Source of the DNA: Oscillospiraceae bacterium | GTDB lineage: Bacteria > Bacillota > Clostridia > Oscillospirales > Ruminococcaceae | Length of the DNA: 50,297 bases | Assembly (NCBI GenBank): GCA_017545185.1 | Contig: JAFWQJ010000055.1 | Location: forward strand, 1 to 50,297 | Reading direction: 5' to 3' | Part shown: positions 8,501-16,842 of the stretch, piece after piece | Layout of the letters: every line of letters starts with the position of its first letter | Numbering within the stretch: the stretch's first letter is position 1 | Translations under genes and position numbers: made by a program | Notes under the pieces: model-generated | The model's input: only the letters and a program-made list of their open reading frames with translations | What the model was told of the DNA's origin: nothing | The model's database searches: none

Positions 8501-9260
8501 AGGGTTCCCCTTTCTCTGTCTCCTCGGTAAAGACAATGCCGCGCTTTCTGTGCGCCATGTCCATGACGCGTTCCGCATCGAGATTGACGATCAGCTTTTC
8601 CGGAAAATCAAGATCCCGGAGCAGCTGTTCCGCGATCGGCGTTTTGCCGACCAGTCCCGCATAATGCGCATCGGTATTCAGCACGATCGGGATCTCGTAT
8701 TTTTTGCAGAGCGCATAAACGGTCTTGCCGTTTTCGAGCGCGCCCTTTTTCCACTGCAGCGAGCTCTCGTTGATCTCGACCAGCTTGCCCGCTTCCTTAA
8801 AAAGCTTCAGCACCGGCTCATAGTCAAACGGGAACAGCGCGGTCGTCGGATGCCCGATCACATCAACGAGCGGGTTCTCGCAGACCTTTCTGTAGCCCTG
8901 CGTGACCAGCTCTTTTGTCAGCGGGAAATTGACGCAGGAGCCGTGATAGGACGCAATGACCCACTCGCAGAATTTCAGCTCATCGGCGTTCATGTCCAGC
9001 GTGCCGTGTTCGTCCATGATGTTCGCCTCGACGCCCTTCAGCAGCCAGACGCCGCTGATTTTCCGCGGAAGGATCTTATAATTGTGGAAATGCCAGACAT
9101 GGGGCGCATCGGGCGCACCGGGGCCGTGGTCTGTGATGCCGAGCAGCTGCACGCCGGTCTGTGCGGCAGCCGCGGCCATTTCCGCGATTGTGGAATATGC
9201 ATGTGTGGATGCAATGGTATGCGTGTGCAGGTCTGCACGGATCTGAAAATGCTCTGTCAT
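8490..9260 (-). CDS. PHP-domain phosphoesterase (YcdX type)
   Basis: This is a metal-dependent phosphoesterase of the polymerase and histidinol phosphatase family. The metal ligands are visible as DLHTHT (residues 10-15), ITDHGPG, GVEANI, ASYHGS, GHP and the late NTDAH. The 256-residue length fits the YcdX subfamily, whose physiological substrate is not settled. It starts 8 bases after hprK, with GAGGT next to the hprK stop codon, and overlaps murB. Cotranscription with hprK and murB is certain by spacing. A second PHP enzyme of a different subtype lies at 18770-19597. Confidence 0.9.
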   Translation of the reverse strand: MTEHFQIRADLHTHTIASTHAYSTIAEMAAAAAQTGVQLLGITDHGPGAPDAPHVWHFHNYKILPRKISGVWLLKGVEANIMDEHGTLDMNADELKFCEWVIASYHGSCVNFPLTKELVTQGYRKVCENPLVDVIGHPTTALFPFDYEPVLKLFKEAGKLVEINESSLQWKKGALENGKTVYALCKKYEIPIVLNTDAHYAGLVGKTPIAEQLLRDLDFPEKLIVNLDAERVMDMAHRKRGIVFTEETEKGEPYES

Positions 9261-9268
9261 CGGATACC

Positions 9269-10231
9269 TCAGAACGCGTCGAAATCCTTGATGATCTCTT
9301 TGCCCTGCATAGATTCCAGACCGAGATTGTGCAGCAGCTCCTCTGTGGCGTTATAGCCCATTTTCTTCTGACGGCTGTTCATGGCGGCGACCTCCATGAT
9401 GACAGCGGTATTTCTGCCCGGCTTGACCGGGATCGTCATGGACGGCACCTTGACGCCGAGGATGTTTGCGTATTCCTCATCGACGCCCATGCGGTCGTAG
9501 TCCTTGTTGGAGTCCCACGGCTCCAGCTCAATGATGAGGTCGATCTCCTGCTGGAGCTTGACCGCGCCCATGCCGAACAGTCTGCGGACATTGATGATGC
9601 CGATGCCGCGCAGTTCGAGGAAATGGCGGATGTTCTCCGGCGAGGTGCCGACCAGATTCGTATTCGAGACCTTGCGCAGCTCGACGGCATCGTCCGCGAC
9701 CAGACGGTGACCGCGCTTGACCAGCTCGATCGCGCATTCGGATTTGCCGACGCCGCTCTCACCGGTGATGAAGATGCCCTCGCCGTAGATCTCGATCAGA
9801 ACGCCGTGACGGGTCACGCGCGGTGCGAGATGCAGGTTCAGGAACGACAGCAGATTCGAGGTGAAGTGCGAGGTCGATTCCGCGGTACGGAGCACCGGAA
9901 CGGCGTACTTCTGTGCGAGCGTCAGCATCTCCGCAAAGCAGGGGAGACCGCGGCTCAGGCACAGGCATTTGATATGCTGCGCGAACAGGGCGTTCAGATG
10001 CTCGGCGCGCTCCTTTTCGTCGATCGTGGAGAGATAGGCAAACTCCATTTTGCCGATGATCTGGATGCGCTCCGGATTGAAATATTCGTAAAAGCCCATG
10101 AGCTGCAGGCCCGGACGGGTGATGTCGTTTTCTGAAACCAGAATCTCGGCGGGGTCACCGGGGCAGTAAAGCACCTCAAGACGGAACTCGTCAATGATCT
10201 GTTTCAGTGTGACGGTAAAGCGTTCAGCCAT
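9269..10231 (-). CDS. hprK: HPr kinase/phosphorylase
   Basis: HprK phosphorylates and dephosphorylates Ser46 of HPr, the switch of carbon catabolite control in Firmicutes. His142 in RHGVL, the P-loop GESGVGKS (157-164) and the acidic pair in VADDAVEL (180-181) are all present. The family signature LRGIGIINVRRLFG and the C-terminal PVKPGRNTAVIMEVAA follow. The length of 320 is typical. It is the first gene of an eight-gene operon, with a strong promoter at 10273-10301 and AGGAGG before the ATG. Confidence 0.97.
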   Translation of the reverse strand: MAERFTVTLKQIIDEFRLEVLYCPGDPAEILVSENDITRPGLQLMGFYEYFNPERIQIIGKMEFAYLSTIDEKERAEHLNALFAQHIKCLCLSRGLPCFAEMLTLAQKYAVPVLRTAESTSHFTSNLLSFLNLHLAPRVTRHGVLIEIYGEGIFITGESGVGKSECAIELVKRGHRLVADDAVELRKVSNTNLVGTSPENIRHFLELRGIGIINVRRLFGMGAVKLQQEIDLIIELEPWDSNKDYDRMGVDEEYANILGVKVPSMTIPVKPGRNTAVIMEVAAMNSRQKKMGYNATEELLHNLGLESMQGKEIIKDFDAF

Positions 10232-10272
10232 GATACTTCCTCCTTAAAAATATTATAAGTGTATACCCGTAT

Positions 10273-10301
10273 ATCATACCACAAATCCCGGAAAATTGCA
10301 A
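10273..10301 (-). promoter_or_regulatory. Promoter of the hprK operon
   Basis: On the minus strand, TTGCAA is followed by 17 bases and TATGAT, 42 bases before the hprK start codon. The last bases of the spacer read TTGTGG, the same as in the promoter at 19628-19656. Confidence 0.8.
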
Positions 10302-10365
10302 GTGTTCTGTGTAAATTTCACAAAAATTTCGCATTTTGTGCAGAGCAAATCCGAAGAAAACCAGA

Positions 10366-10399
10366 AGCCCGAAGGCGGAGCTTTCGCTGCCTTCGGGCT
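10366..10399 (-). terminator. Terminator after the unknown gene at 10413
   Basis: AGCCCGAAGGC and GCCTTCGGGCT form a perfect 11-bp stem. On the minus strand it is followed by TCTGGTTTTCTT. It separates the lipoprotein transcript from the hprK promoter. Confidence 0.7.
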
Positions 10400-10412
10400 G
10401 ATCCTGCTTATG

Positions 10413-11342
10413 TTAATCCTGCGGGATGCCGTTCACAAAGTTCCATTCGTCGTCCGGATCGTAATCCCACCACGGAGAATTGCCGTCGAAGCCGCCGAGA
10501 TACAGCACCCTGTCGCCGCGGATGATGATCTCAAGGCCGTGTTCCGGCTCCCAGTCCGCATGGCCGCTAAGCCGGTAGGCGGGGATGTGTTCATCCTCCG
10601 GCGTTTCAATCTGCATGGAGGTGACCCCGAAATACTTGACAAACTCCGCTGCGGGGGTCTCCGGCGTGACGGGCGGAAATTCGCCGGGGTCATACTGCTC
10701 GCCAGCCGCTTCTTTGCACAGTTCCATGAAGTGCAGGCAGTACCTCTTTGCGCCCTCCGTGATGACGCCGATCATGCGCGCCGGCATATTCTTCAGATGA
10801 TTCGCGCAAAGCTGTACGTAATCGCCGCTGATTGTCTCGTCATCCGGTTCCAATGCAATTTCCGAGCCGAACGCTTCACAATACCACGGCTCCGGCGTGC
10901 TGCCGGCAGGCTGATCTGTTTGCTGACGCGCCTGCCCCTGCAGCTGCAGCCTGATCTGTTCCAGCCGCGGGTCGGTCAGCCCGTCCGCAATCAGCTCGGT
11001 CAGCAGCCAGCGGTTGCCCATGACCGGGAGCGCGTTCTTCGGCAGTTCTGCAGGGCGTCTCCTGCGCGCCCGGATATGATAGATGCCGTACTGTTCAATT
11101 TTGCTGTACGGCACCGCCGTGCGCGGGCTCAGCCATTCGAGGCGGCCGGGTTCATCGGAAAACTCCTGTGACTGCGGCCATACCGCAGCGGCATAATCAA
11201 TGCTGCAGCGCAGATTCTCACCGAGCACCATGCCGCCGCTGCAGGATTCCTTTGCAAGAATCAGCAGCTCCGTTGCCCGCGGAAAATAATGCGCAGCAAA
11301 TTCGTCAAATTCCTGTCCGGAAACCGTCAGCATCTCGTTCAT
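10413..11342 (-). CDS. Unknown protein, paralogue of the one at 6665-7561
   Basis: This 309-residue soluble protein has no recognised family. Its C-terminal half matches the protein at 6665-7561 (see that entry), while the N-terminal halves differ more. An ATG at 11363 is in frame, but AGGAGG lies between it and the ATG at 11342, 9 bases before the latter, which decides the start. It follows a lipoprotein gene by 45 bases and ends before a terminator, so the two form an operon. Tryptophan- and aspartate-rich C-terminal end (SPWWDYDPDDEWNF). Confidence 0.8.
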   Translation of the reverse strand: MNEMLTVSGQEFDEFAAHYFPRATELLILAKESCSGGMVLGENLRCSIDYAAAVWPQSQEFSDEPGRLEWLSPRTAVPYSKIEQYGIYHIRARRRRPAELPKNALPVMGNRWLLTELIADGLTDPRLEQIRLQLQGQARQQTDQPAGSTPEPWYCEAFGSEIALEPDDETISGDYVQLCANHLKNMPARMIGVITEGAKRYCLHFMELCKEAAGEQYDPGEFPPVTPETPAAEFVKYFGVTSMQIETPEDEHIPAYRLSGHADWEPEHGLEIIIRGDRVLYLGGFDGNSPWWDYDPDDEWNFVNGIPQD

Positions 11343-11387
11343 CGCCGGGAACCTCCTTTGCATCGGGCTGCTTTCGGAACAGCCGGT

Positions 11388-12275
11388 TTACTCCGCCGAC
11401 TCCTCAGAGGACGCATCCTCCGCGGGAGCAGCCTCGCCGCCCTCTTTTCCGAAGATGATCGGAATGGACTTGCCTTCCTTATCATAGAATGTGATATTGT
11501 CGATGTAGAAATCCGCGTCGTTCTTCTGCGGCCAGCGCATGATGACGAGCGTCGTGCCGTCGTCGTTTGCGGCATAGCCGTTTGCGGGGATCTTGTTGCC
11601 GGGGACGTCCGTCTCGATGCGCCATGTGTGCTCCGGGAACTCCCAGTCCTCATGCTTGAATTCGTAGTGCGTTGCCCATGTGTTCTGCGTGACATTGCCG
11701 TCGGCGTCCTTGCCCTTTTCCGAAGCAAGATTGCCCGCCAGCGCACCGAGAAAATTGCCGACGACCAGCGATTCGGATCCGTCGTCGTTCTTCCAGAGCT
11801 CATTGCCGACGCAGGTGAAATCGACGCTGATATGTCCGATATCGCCGATCCGTGCCTTGTCGATCATCTTCGGCAGATTGAACACGATCTTCGGCACGCC
11901 GAAGTCGGAGGCCGGGTCATCGCGCAGAACGTGTACCTTGAGCTTCTTGTCGCCTTCAAAGTCCACAACGGAAAGCTCGATATCGGCTTCGTCGCCGCCC
12001 TCGCCCATCTGGTGACCGGAGTACATCTCGCCGTCCTCAAAGGTGATCGCATTCGGATCGACCGCGCCGACATCTCTGGACGGCGGCTCCTTGACCTCCT
12101 CCTCGGACGATTCCTCAGAGGATTCCTCGGAAGCTTCGTCAGATTCTTCGGGTGATGCGGTCGTCTCCGCGGCGGAGCTTTCGGCATCCGTCTGCGAAGT
12201 ACCCGGCTGCGGTGCTGCGGTGCATCCGCAAAGTGTGACGGCTGCAAGCAGCGCGATCATGATTTTTGTTTTCAT
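11388..12275 (-). CDS. Lipoprotein with Ser/Glu-rich linker and carbohydrate-binding-like domain
   Basis: The N-terminus is a lipoprotein signal (MKTKIMIALLAAVTLCGC, lipid cysteine at 18). A linker of about 50 residues made of Ser, Glu and Thr (EESDEASEESSEESSEEE) follows. The globular part (residues about 65-275) is beta-rich and contains DADFYIDNITFYDKEG, a strand pattern common at the C-terminal edge of jelly-roll carbohydrate-binding modules; that fold is inference. GGGGAGGAA precedes the ATG at 12275, which excludes upstream ATG codons. The protein should sit on the outer face of the membrane and project through the wall by its acidic linker. Confidence 0.85.
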   Translation of the reverse strand: MKTKIMIALLAAVTLCGCTAAPQPGTSQTDAESSAAETTASPEESDEASEESSEESSEEEVKEPPSRDVGAVDPNAITFEDGEMYSGHQMGEGGDEADIELSVVDFEGDKKLKVHVLRDDPASDFGVPKIVFNLPKMIDKARIGDIGHISVDFTCVGNELWKNDDGSESLVVGNFLGALAGNLASEKGKDADGNVTQNTWATHYEFKHEDWEFPEHTWRIETDVPGNKIPANGYAANDDGTTLVIMRWPQKNDADFYIDNITFYDKEGKSIPIIFGKEGGEAAPAEDASSEESAE

Positions 12276-12330
12276 AACGGTTCCTCCCCGTAACGGTTTC
12301 ATATTCCCTGCCGGTGAGCCCGGCATGTTC

Positions 12331-12359
12331 ATTATAGCATATTACACACAGAATATCAA
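12331..12359 (-). promoter_or_regulatory. Promoter of the lipoprotein operon
   Basis: On the minus strand TTGATA, a 17-base spacer and TATAAT, with TGC just before the -10 box (extended -10). It lies 55 bases before the lipoprotein start codon. Confidence 0.8.
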
Positions 12360-12404
12360 TGGGAGAGCAGCAAAAAGTTTCAGAGGATGCTGTATAGGAG
12401 CGAA

Positions 12405-12660
12405 AACGGCTGTCGGCCCTGCCGCCTTTCAATGGGAGAAGTGAAGCCAAAGAAGCCGCCCCGCGGCGTGCAGTAAAGATTGTTAGGAGATGTTCGCTCA
12501 CCGCCCCCGGAGGAAAATGGAAGCGGGCACTGCCCGCCGGGCTTCAGCGCTGGGAGAAGTGAACTATCATAAGCCGCGTTTAGCGGCGTGTATTTGGATT
12601 GTTGGGAGAGCTTCGCTCACCGTCCCCGGAGGGAATCGCCCGCGGGGGCTCCCCGCCCGC
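12405..12660 (+). repeat. Two tandem copies of intergenic module A
   Basis: The two units carry GCCGCCCCGCGGC and GCCGCGTTTAGCGGC hairpins, GGAGATGTTCGCTCACCGCC / GGAGAGCTTCGCTCACCGTC and GGGCACTGCCC. They begin directly at the stop codon of the unknown gene at 12661 when read in that gene's direction. The interval 12276-12660 otherwise holds only the lipoprotein promoter. Confidence 0.8.
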
Positions 12661-13266
12661 TCAGTCTGAGATGCCGCTGTACTTCACCCACAGAAATGCA
12701 TCATCCTTCAGCGCGATCCAGCCTTTTCCGTCATAGCCGGTGCAGCGCGCTTCCCCGATGTCATAAAGCTTTGCATCACGAAAATCCGAAAGCATGGCCA
12801 GCGCTTCGGGCGGCATCTCATAGCGCCTGCGTTCCTGTGTCTGACCGTCACAGATTTCGTTATCGCAGATGTATCGGATCATGTCATCCATCCTGTCTTC
12901 CGTCAGTGTGACCGTCTCGTATTCCAGAGCGTCCCAGACCGGTACGCCCCACCATGTTTTGAATTTGTCGCGCCTTTGTTCATCGTCCTGCCATTCCCCG
13001 TCAGCATCCCAGCCCTCATAAAGTGTCTCCGCAGCGATCAGCACCTGTGCAGCGGCTTCGGCAAAATGCGCACGGACAAAGCCCTGTTCAAACCGGAACA
13101 CGGCGATGCACCAAAACGGATCGGTAACCCCGTGAAAGCCCCGCGGTATGCGAAGACTGAGATGCTTGGTATCTGTTTTCGCCCAGTGCATATCTGCCGC
13201 GATCTCTGCAAGCCGTTCAAAGTCCTCCAGAAAACGCCGGATGCACGCAAGCTGTTCTTCCGTCAT
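12661..13266 (-). CDS. Unknown soluble protein
   Basis: I do not recognise this 201-residue protein. It has no signal peptide or membrane segment, is rich in Trp, Asp and Glu, and starts with a helical stretch (LACIRRFLEDFERLAEIAADM). Composition and size resemble the many immunity-like or SUKH-like proteins of Firmicutes, but I see no motif to prove this and no toxin gene nearby. AGGAGG precedes the ATG. It starts 36 bases after mfd and is probably cotranscribed with it. Confidence 0.7.
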   Translation of the reverse strand: MTEEQLACIRRFLEDFERLAEIAADMHWAKTDTKHLSLRIPRGFHGVTDPFWCIAVFRFEQGFVRAHFAEAAAQVLIAAETLYEGWDADGEWQDDEQRRDKFKTWWGVPVWDALEYETVTLTEDRMDDMIRYICDNEICDGQTQERRRYEMPPEALAMLSDFRDAKLYDIGEARCTGYDGKGWIALKDDAFLWVKYSGISD

Positions 13267-13302
13267 TGCCGGCCTCCTATTTCCTTCACAGAATCTTTTT
13301 TA

Positions 13303-16300
13303 CTATGCCTTAGCAGGCTCTGTGCAGTTTTTTTCAAAGATCGAAATCACCTCCCGCATCAGATCAACGGAAAGCTCGCCCTTTTTCAGGCGAACCGCGA
13401 CAAAATACGGCGGGTTCTTGTCGTTGAAATTGATGCGGTCGTAATAGGCCTGCATGAGTGCCGCAAGCTGTCTGCCGTTCGGCTGCGTGATAAAGAAGAA
13501 CAGCGCGCCGCGCTTCTGCGTGATCTCGGAGATGCCGAGCCGCCCCGCGGTATTGCGCAGCAGCGAGGCACCGATCAGATTCAGCAGGCTCTGCGGCGGA
13601 TCGCCGAAGCGGTCGATCAGCTCGTCGATCAGGTCGGACTGATCCGCCTGCGTCTCGACGAGCGCGATCCTGCGGTAAATCTCCAGACGGGACGTCATGC
13701 TGGAGATATAGTCTTCCGGAATGTGCGCCTCGACCTGAATATCAACGGTGCAGGCGGGCAGCTTTTTCGGCTCGCCCTTTTCCTCCGCGATCGCTTCATT
13801 GAGCATTTTCAGGTACATCTCATAGCCGACCTGCTCCATCTGTCCGTGCTGCTGACCGCCCAGAATACTGCCCGCGCCGCGGATCTCGAGGTCGCGCATC
13901 GCAATGCGGAAGCCGCTGCCGAACTGCGTAAATTCGCGCATCGCGTCAAGGCGCTTTTCCGCGACCTCCGTCAGCGAGCGGTTCGGCTGATACGTGAAAT
14001 ATGCATACGCTCTGCGGTTGGAGCGTCCGACTCTGCCGCGGAGCTGATAGAGCTGCGAAAGTCCGAAGCGGTCGGCCTGCTCGAGGATCAGCGTGTTGAC
14101 ATTCGGCACATCGACGCCCGTTTCAATGATCGTCGTGCAGACCAGAATGTCGATCTCATGCTCGACCAGCTGCTTCCAGATATCGCTGATCTCCAGCTCG
14201 GTCATTTTGCCGTGCGCATAGCCGATGCGCGCATCCGGCAGCATATCCTGCAGCTTGGCCGCGCACTGACGGATCGTCTCCACGCGGTTGTGGATGTAGT
14301 ACACCTGACCGCCGCGCTTTAACTCGCGCTGGATCGCCTGCACGACCAGTCCGGCATTGTATTCGAGCACGAAGCTTTGCACGGGATATCTGTCCTGCGG
14401 CGGCTCCTCGATCACGCTCATATCGCGGATGCCGGAGAGCGCCATGTTCAGCGTCCGCGGGATCGGCGTTGCAGAGAGCGTCAGCATATCAACACCGTGG
14501 AACGCCTCTTTGAAGCGCTCTTTGTGCGCGACGCCGAAGCGCTGCTCCTCGTCAATGATCGCAAGGCCGAGCGCGGCAAATTTCACATCCTTTGAAAGCA
14601 GCCGGTGCGTACCGATCAGCAGGTCTATGGTGCCGTTCGCGGTCTTTTTGAGGATTTCGGTCTGCTGCTTTTTCGTGCGGAATCTGGAAAGCAGCTCAAT
14701 GTTGATCGGCACCGATTCAAAGCGGCGCAGTGCCGTTTCGTAATGCTGATGCGCAAGCACGGTCGTCGGCGCGAGCAGCACGCACTGCTTGCCGGAGAGC
14801 ACGCATTTCAGCGCGGCGCGGAATGCGACCTCGGTCTTGCCGAAGCCGACGTCGCCGCAGAGCAGCCGGTCCATCGGATGCTCGCGCTCCATGTCCTTCT
14901 TGATCTCGTCCGCTGCACGGAGCTGATCGTTCGTTTCGATATACGGGAAGCGTTCCTCAAAATCGTGCTGGATCTCGTCATCCTGATCGAACGGAAAGCC
15001 CTTTGCCTTTTCGCGCGCCGCATAGAGCCTGATCAGCTCCGCCGCCATATCCTTGACGGCTTTTTTTACGTTGGTACGCGTTTTCTGCCACTCCTGCGAG
15101 CCGAGCTTGTTCAGCTTGACGGACACATCGTCCTTGCCGCCGATATAGCGCGAGACGAGATCAAGCTGCGTGACCGGCACATAGAGCACATCGCTGCCCG
15201 CGTATTCGATCGTGATATAGTCCTTGGTGATGCCCTCCATTTCAAGCTTTTTGATGCCCTTGAACCGCCCGATGCCGTGTCCGGCGTGTACGACGAGATC
15301 GCCCTCGGAGATCTCCGAAAGCGCACGGATCTCCTGTCCTTTTTTGAATCTGCGCTTTTTGAGCACGGTGCTCTGCGCCTTGCTCTGCGCAATGCAGGCG
15401 TACTGGATCGCCGGGTATTCAAATCCGGCGGAAAGGCCGCTGCGCATCAGCAGGACCTTGCCCTTTTCCGCTTTGGAATCCGCATCCGCGATCGCGCAGG
15501 TAATGCCGCTCTGCTGCAGATCCTGCTGCAGGATCGGGAGCGTTTTCTCGGTGCCGCCGCAGACCATGACGCGGTAGCCGCGCTTGCAGAGCTCGGTCAG
15601 ATCCTCGGTCAGGATGCGCGTGCTGCCGCCCCACGGGGCATTCTGCGTCGCCTCGACAGAGAGCATTTTCTGGAACTGAAAGCTGCTCGTGCTGCTGAGA
15701 AACGCGTTCATGCAGACGAGTTTCCTTTCCTTTGCCTTTGCGAGCACGGTATTCGCATCGAGATAATACGACGCAAGCTGCCGGCAGAGCGTGCCGTCCT
15801 CGATCATCAGCTTGACGTCCTCGGTATATCTGGCCTGCAGCCCCTGCCACGCGTCAAGCAGCGAGCCCGTCTCACAGAGGAACACGCCGCCGTCACAGTA
15901 ATCGAACAGCGTCGCTGTCTGCGGATAGATCAGCGGAAAATACATGTCGATATTGAGCAGCGAAACGCCGCTGTCGAGCTTGTCGGCATCTGCACGGAGC
16001 TTTTCCTTCAGTTCCGCAGCGTGCTTGCCGCGCACCTGCTTTGCCAGCTCGCGGATCGCTTCTGAGAGGGCTGCCGTATCGGGCAAAGCCTCAACAGCCG
16101 GTGCGATCTCCGCGGTATCAAAGCTATCCGTTCTGCGCTGGGTCTCCGGCTCGAACCACGACATGCTGTCGATCTCGTCGCCCCAGAACTCGATGCGCAC
16201 CGGCAGCGGATTCTGCGGCGAAAAGATATCGAAGATCGCGCCGCGCACCGAGAACTGACAGGGCGCATCGACCTGCTCCGTTCTCGCATAGCCGAGCGCG

Positions 16301-16767
16301 GTCAGCTTTTCGGTCAGTGCCTTCTGGTCGATCGTATCCCCGCGGGCGATGTGCAGCGTATTCCCGGTCAGGATCTCCTGCGGCAGCGTGAACTGCATCG
16401 CTGCCTCTGCAGAAGCCGCAAGTACGCGGCATTTCCCGCTGCATACCGCGGAAAGTGCCGTGATTCTTAATTGCTCGTATTCTCTTGAAATGCCGGCGGC
16501 ATCGAGGAAATTCAGTTCCTTTGCGGGGTAGGGATAGGCCGCCCGTTCGCCCGCCATAAAGTTGATATCCTCGCAGAGCTGACGCGCCGCGGCCTCATCG
16601 GCAACGACCGCGAGCACCGGCGCATCCTGCGAAAGCGTCAGCAGGATCTGCGCACGGTGGATCTGCGAAACGCCCGTCAGCGAGACCGGCGTGATGCCCT
16701 TTCCGAGTGCAAGCCGCAGCTCCTTGACCGCAGGCAGCTTTTCCGCTGCTTCTGTGAAAAATTGCAT
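13303..16767 (-). CDS. mfd: Transcription-repair coupling factor
   Basis: Mfd removes RNA polymerase stalled at DNA lesions and recruits UvrA. The 1154 residues contain the UvrB-like N-terminal domains, the RNA polymerase interacting region (LVVHAGHGIGRFKGIKKLE) and a superfamily 2 helicase core. That core has Walker A GDVGFGKTEVAFRAA, DEEQRFGV, TLSATPIPRTLNMAL and the last motif QLRGRVGRSNRRAYAY. A C-terminal TRCF domain follows. The ATG at 16767 is preferred over one at 16806 because GGGGAGAGAG precedes it and homology begins there. It follows a lipoprotein gene after a 75-base spacer that contains two hairpins. Confidence 0.97.
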   Translation of the reverse strand: MQFFTEAAEKLPAVKELRLALGKGITPVSLTGVSQIHRAQILLTLSQDAPVLAVVADEAAARQLCEDINFMAGERAAYPYPAKELNFLDAAGISREYEQLRITALSAVCSGKCRVLAASAEAAMQFTLPQEILTGNTLHIARGDTIDQKALTEKLTALGYARTEQVDAPCQFSVRGAIFDIFSPQNPLPVRIEFWGDEIDSMSWFEPETQRRTDSFDTAEIAPAVEALPDTAALSEAIRELAKQVRGKHAAELKEKLRADADKLDSGVSLLNIDMYFPLIYPQTATLFDYCDGGVFLCETGSLLDAWQGLQARYTEDVKLMIEDGTLCRQLASYYLDANTVLAKAKERKLVCMNAFLSSTSSFQFQKMLSVEATQNAPWGGSTRILTEDLTELCKRGYRVMVCGGTEKTLPILQQDLQQSGITCAIADADSKAEKGKVLLMRSGLSAGFEYPAIQYACIAQSKAQSTVLKKRRFKKGQEIRALSEISEGDLVVHAGHGIGRFKGIKKLEMEGITKDYITIEYAGSDVLYVPVTQLDLVSRYIGGKDDVSVKLNKLGSQEWQKTRTNVKKAVKDMAAELIRLYAAREKAKGFPFDQDDEIQHDFEERFPYIETNDQLRAADEIKKDMEREHPMDRLLCGDVGFGKTEVAFRAALKCVLSGKQCVLLAPTTVLAHQHYETALRRFESVPINIELLSRFRTKKQQTEILKKTANGTIDLLIGTHRLLSKDVKFAALGLAIIDEEQRFGVAHKERFKEAFHGVDMLTLSATPIPRTLNMALSGIRDMSVIEEPPQDRYPVQSFVLEYNAGLVVQAIQRELKRGGQVYYIHNRVETIRQCAAKLQDMLPDARIGYAHGKMTELEISDIWKQLVEHEIDILVCTTIIETGVDVPNVNTLILEQADRFGLSQLYQLRGRVGRSNRRAYAYFTYQPNRSLTEVAEKRLDAMREFTQFGSGFRIAMRDLEIRGAGSILGGQQHGQMEQVGYEMYLKMLNEAIAEEKGEPKKLPACTVDIQVEAHIPEDYISSMTSRLEIYRRIALVETQADQSDLIDELIDRFGDPPQSLLNLIGASLLRNTAGRLGISEITQKRGALFFFITQPNGRQLAALMQAYYDRINFNDKNPPYFVAVRLKKGELSVDLMREVISIFEKNCTEPAKA

Positions 16768-16785
16768 GATCTCTCTCCCCTGTAT

Positions 16786-16840
16786 GCCGGATTTTTCCGC
16801 CGGCACGTTCAGGGGATATCCGAGCGGATACCCCCTGTGT
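16786..16840 (-). other. Two hairpins in the mfd leader
   Basis: On the minus strand GGGGGTATCCG pairs with CGGATATCCCC (one G-U type pair), followed by TGCCGG...CCGGCA. No T-run follows either stem, so they look like mRNA-processing or stability structures and not full terminators. Confidence 0.4.
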
Positions 16841-16842
16841 CA

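Noticed and set aside
12661-13266. Toxin-immunity pair
   Set aside because: Size and composition resemble immunity proteins, but no toxin gene lies nearby and the gene is part of the mfd operon, so the claim has no support.
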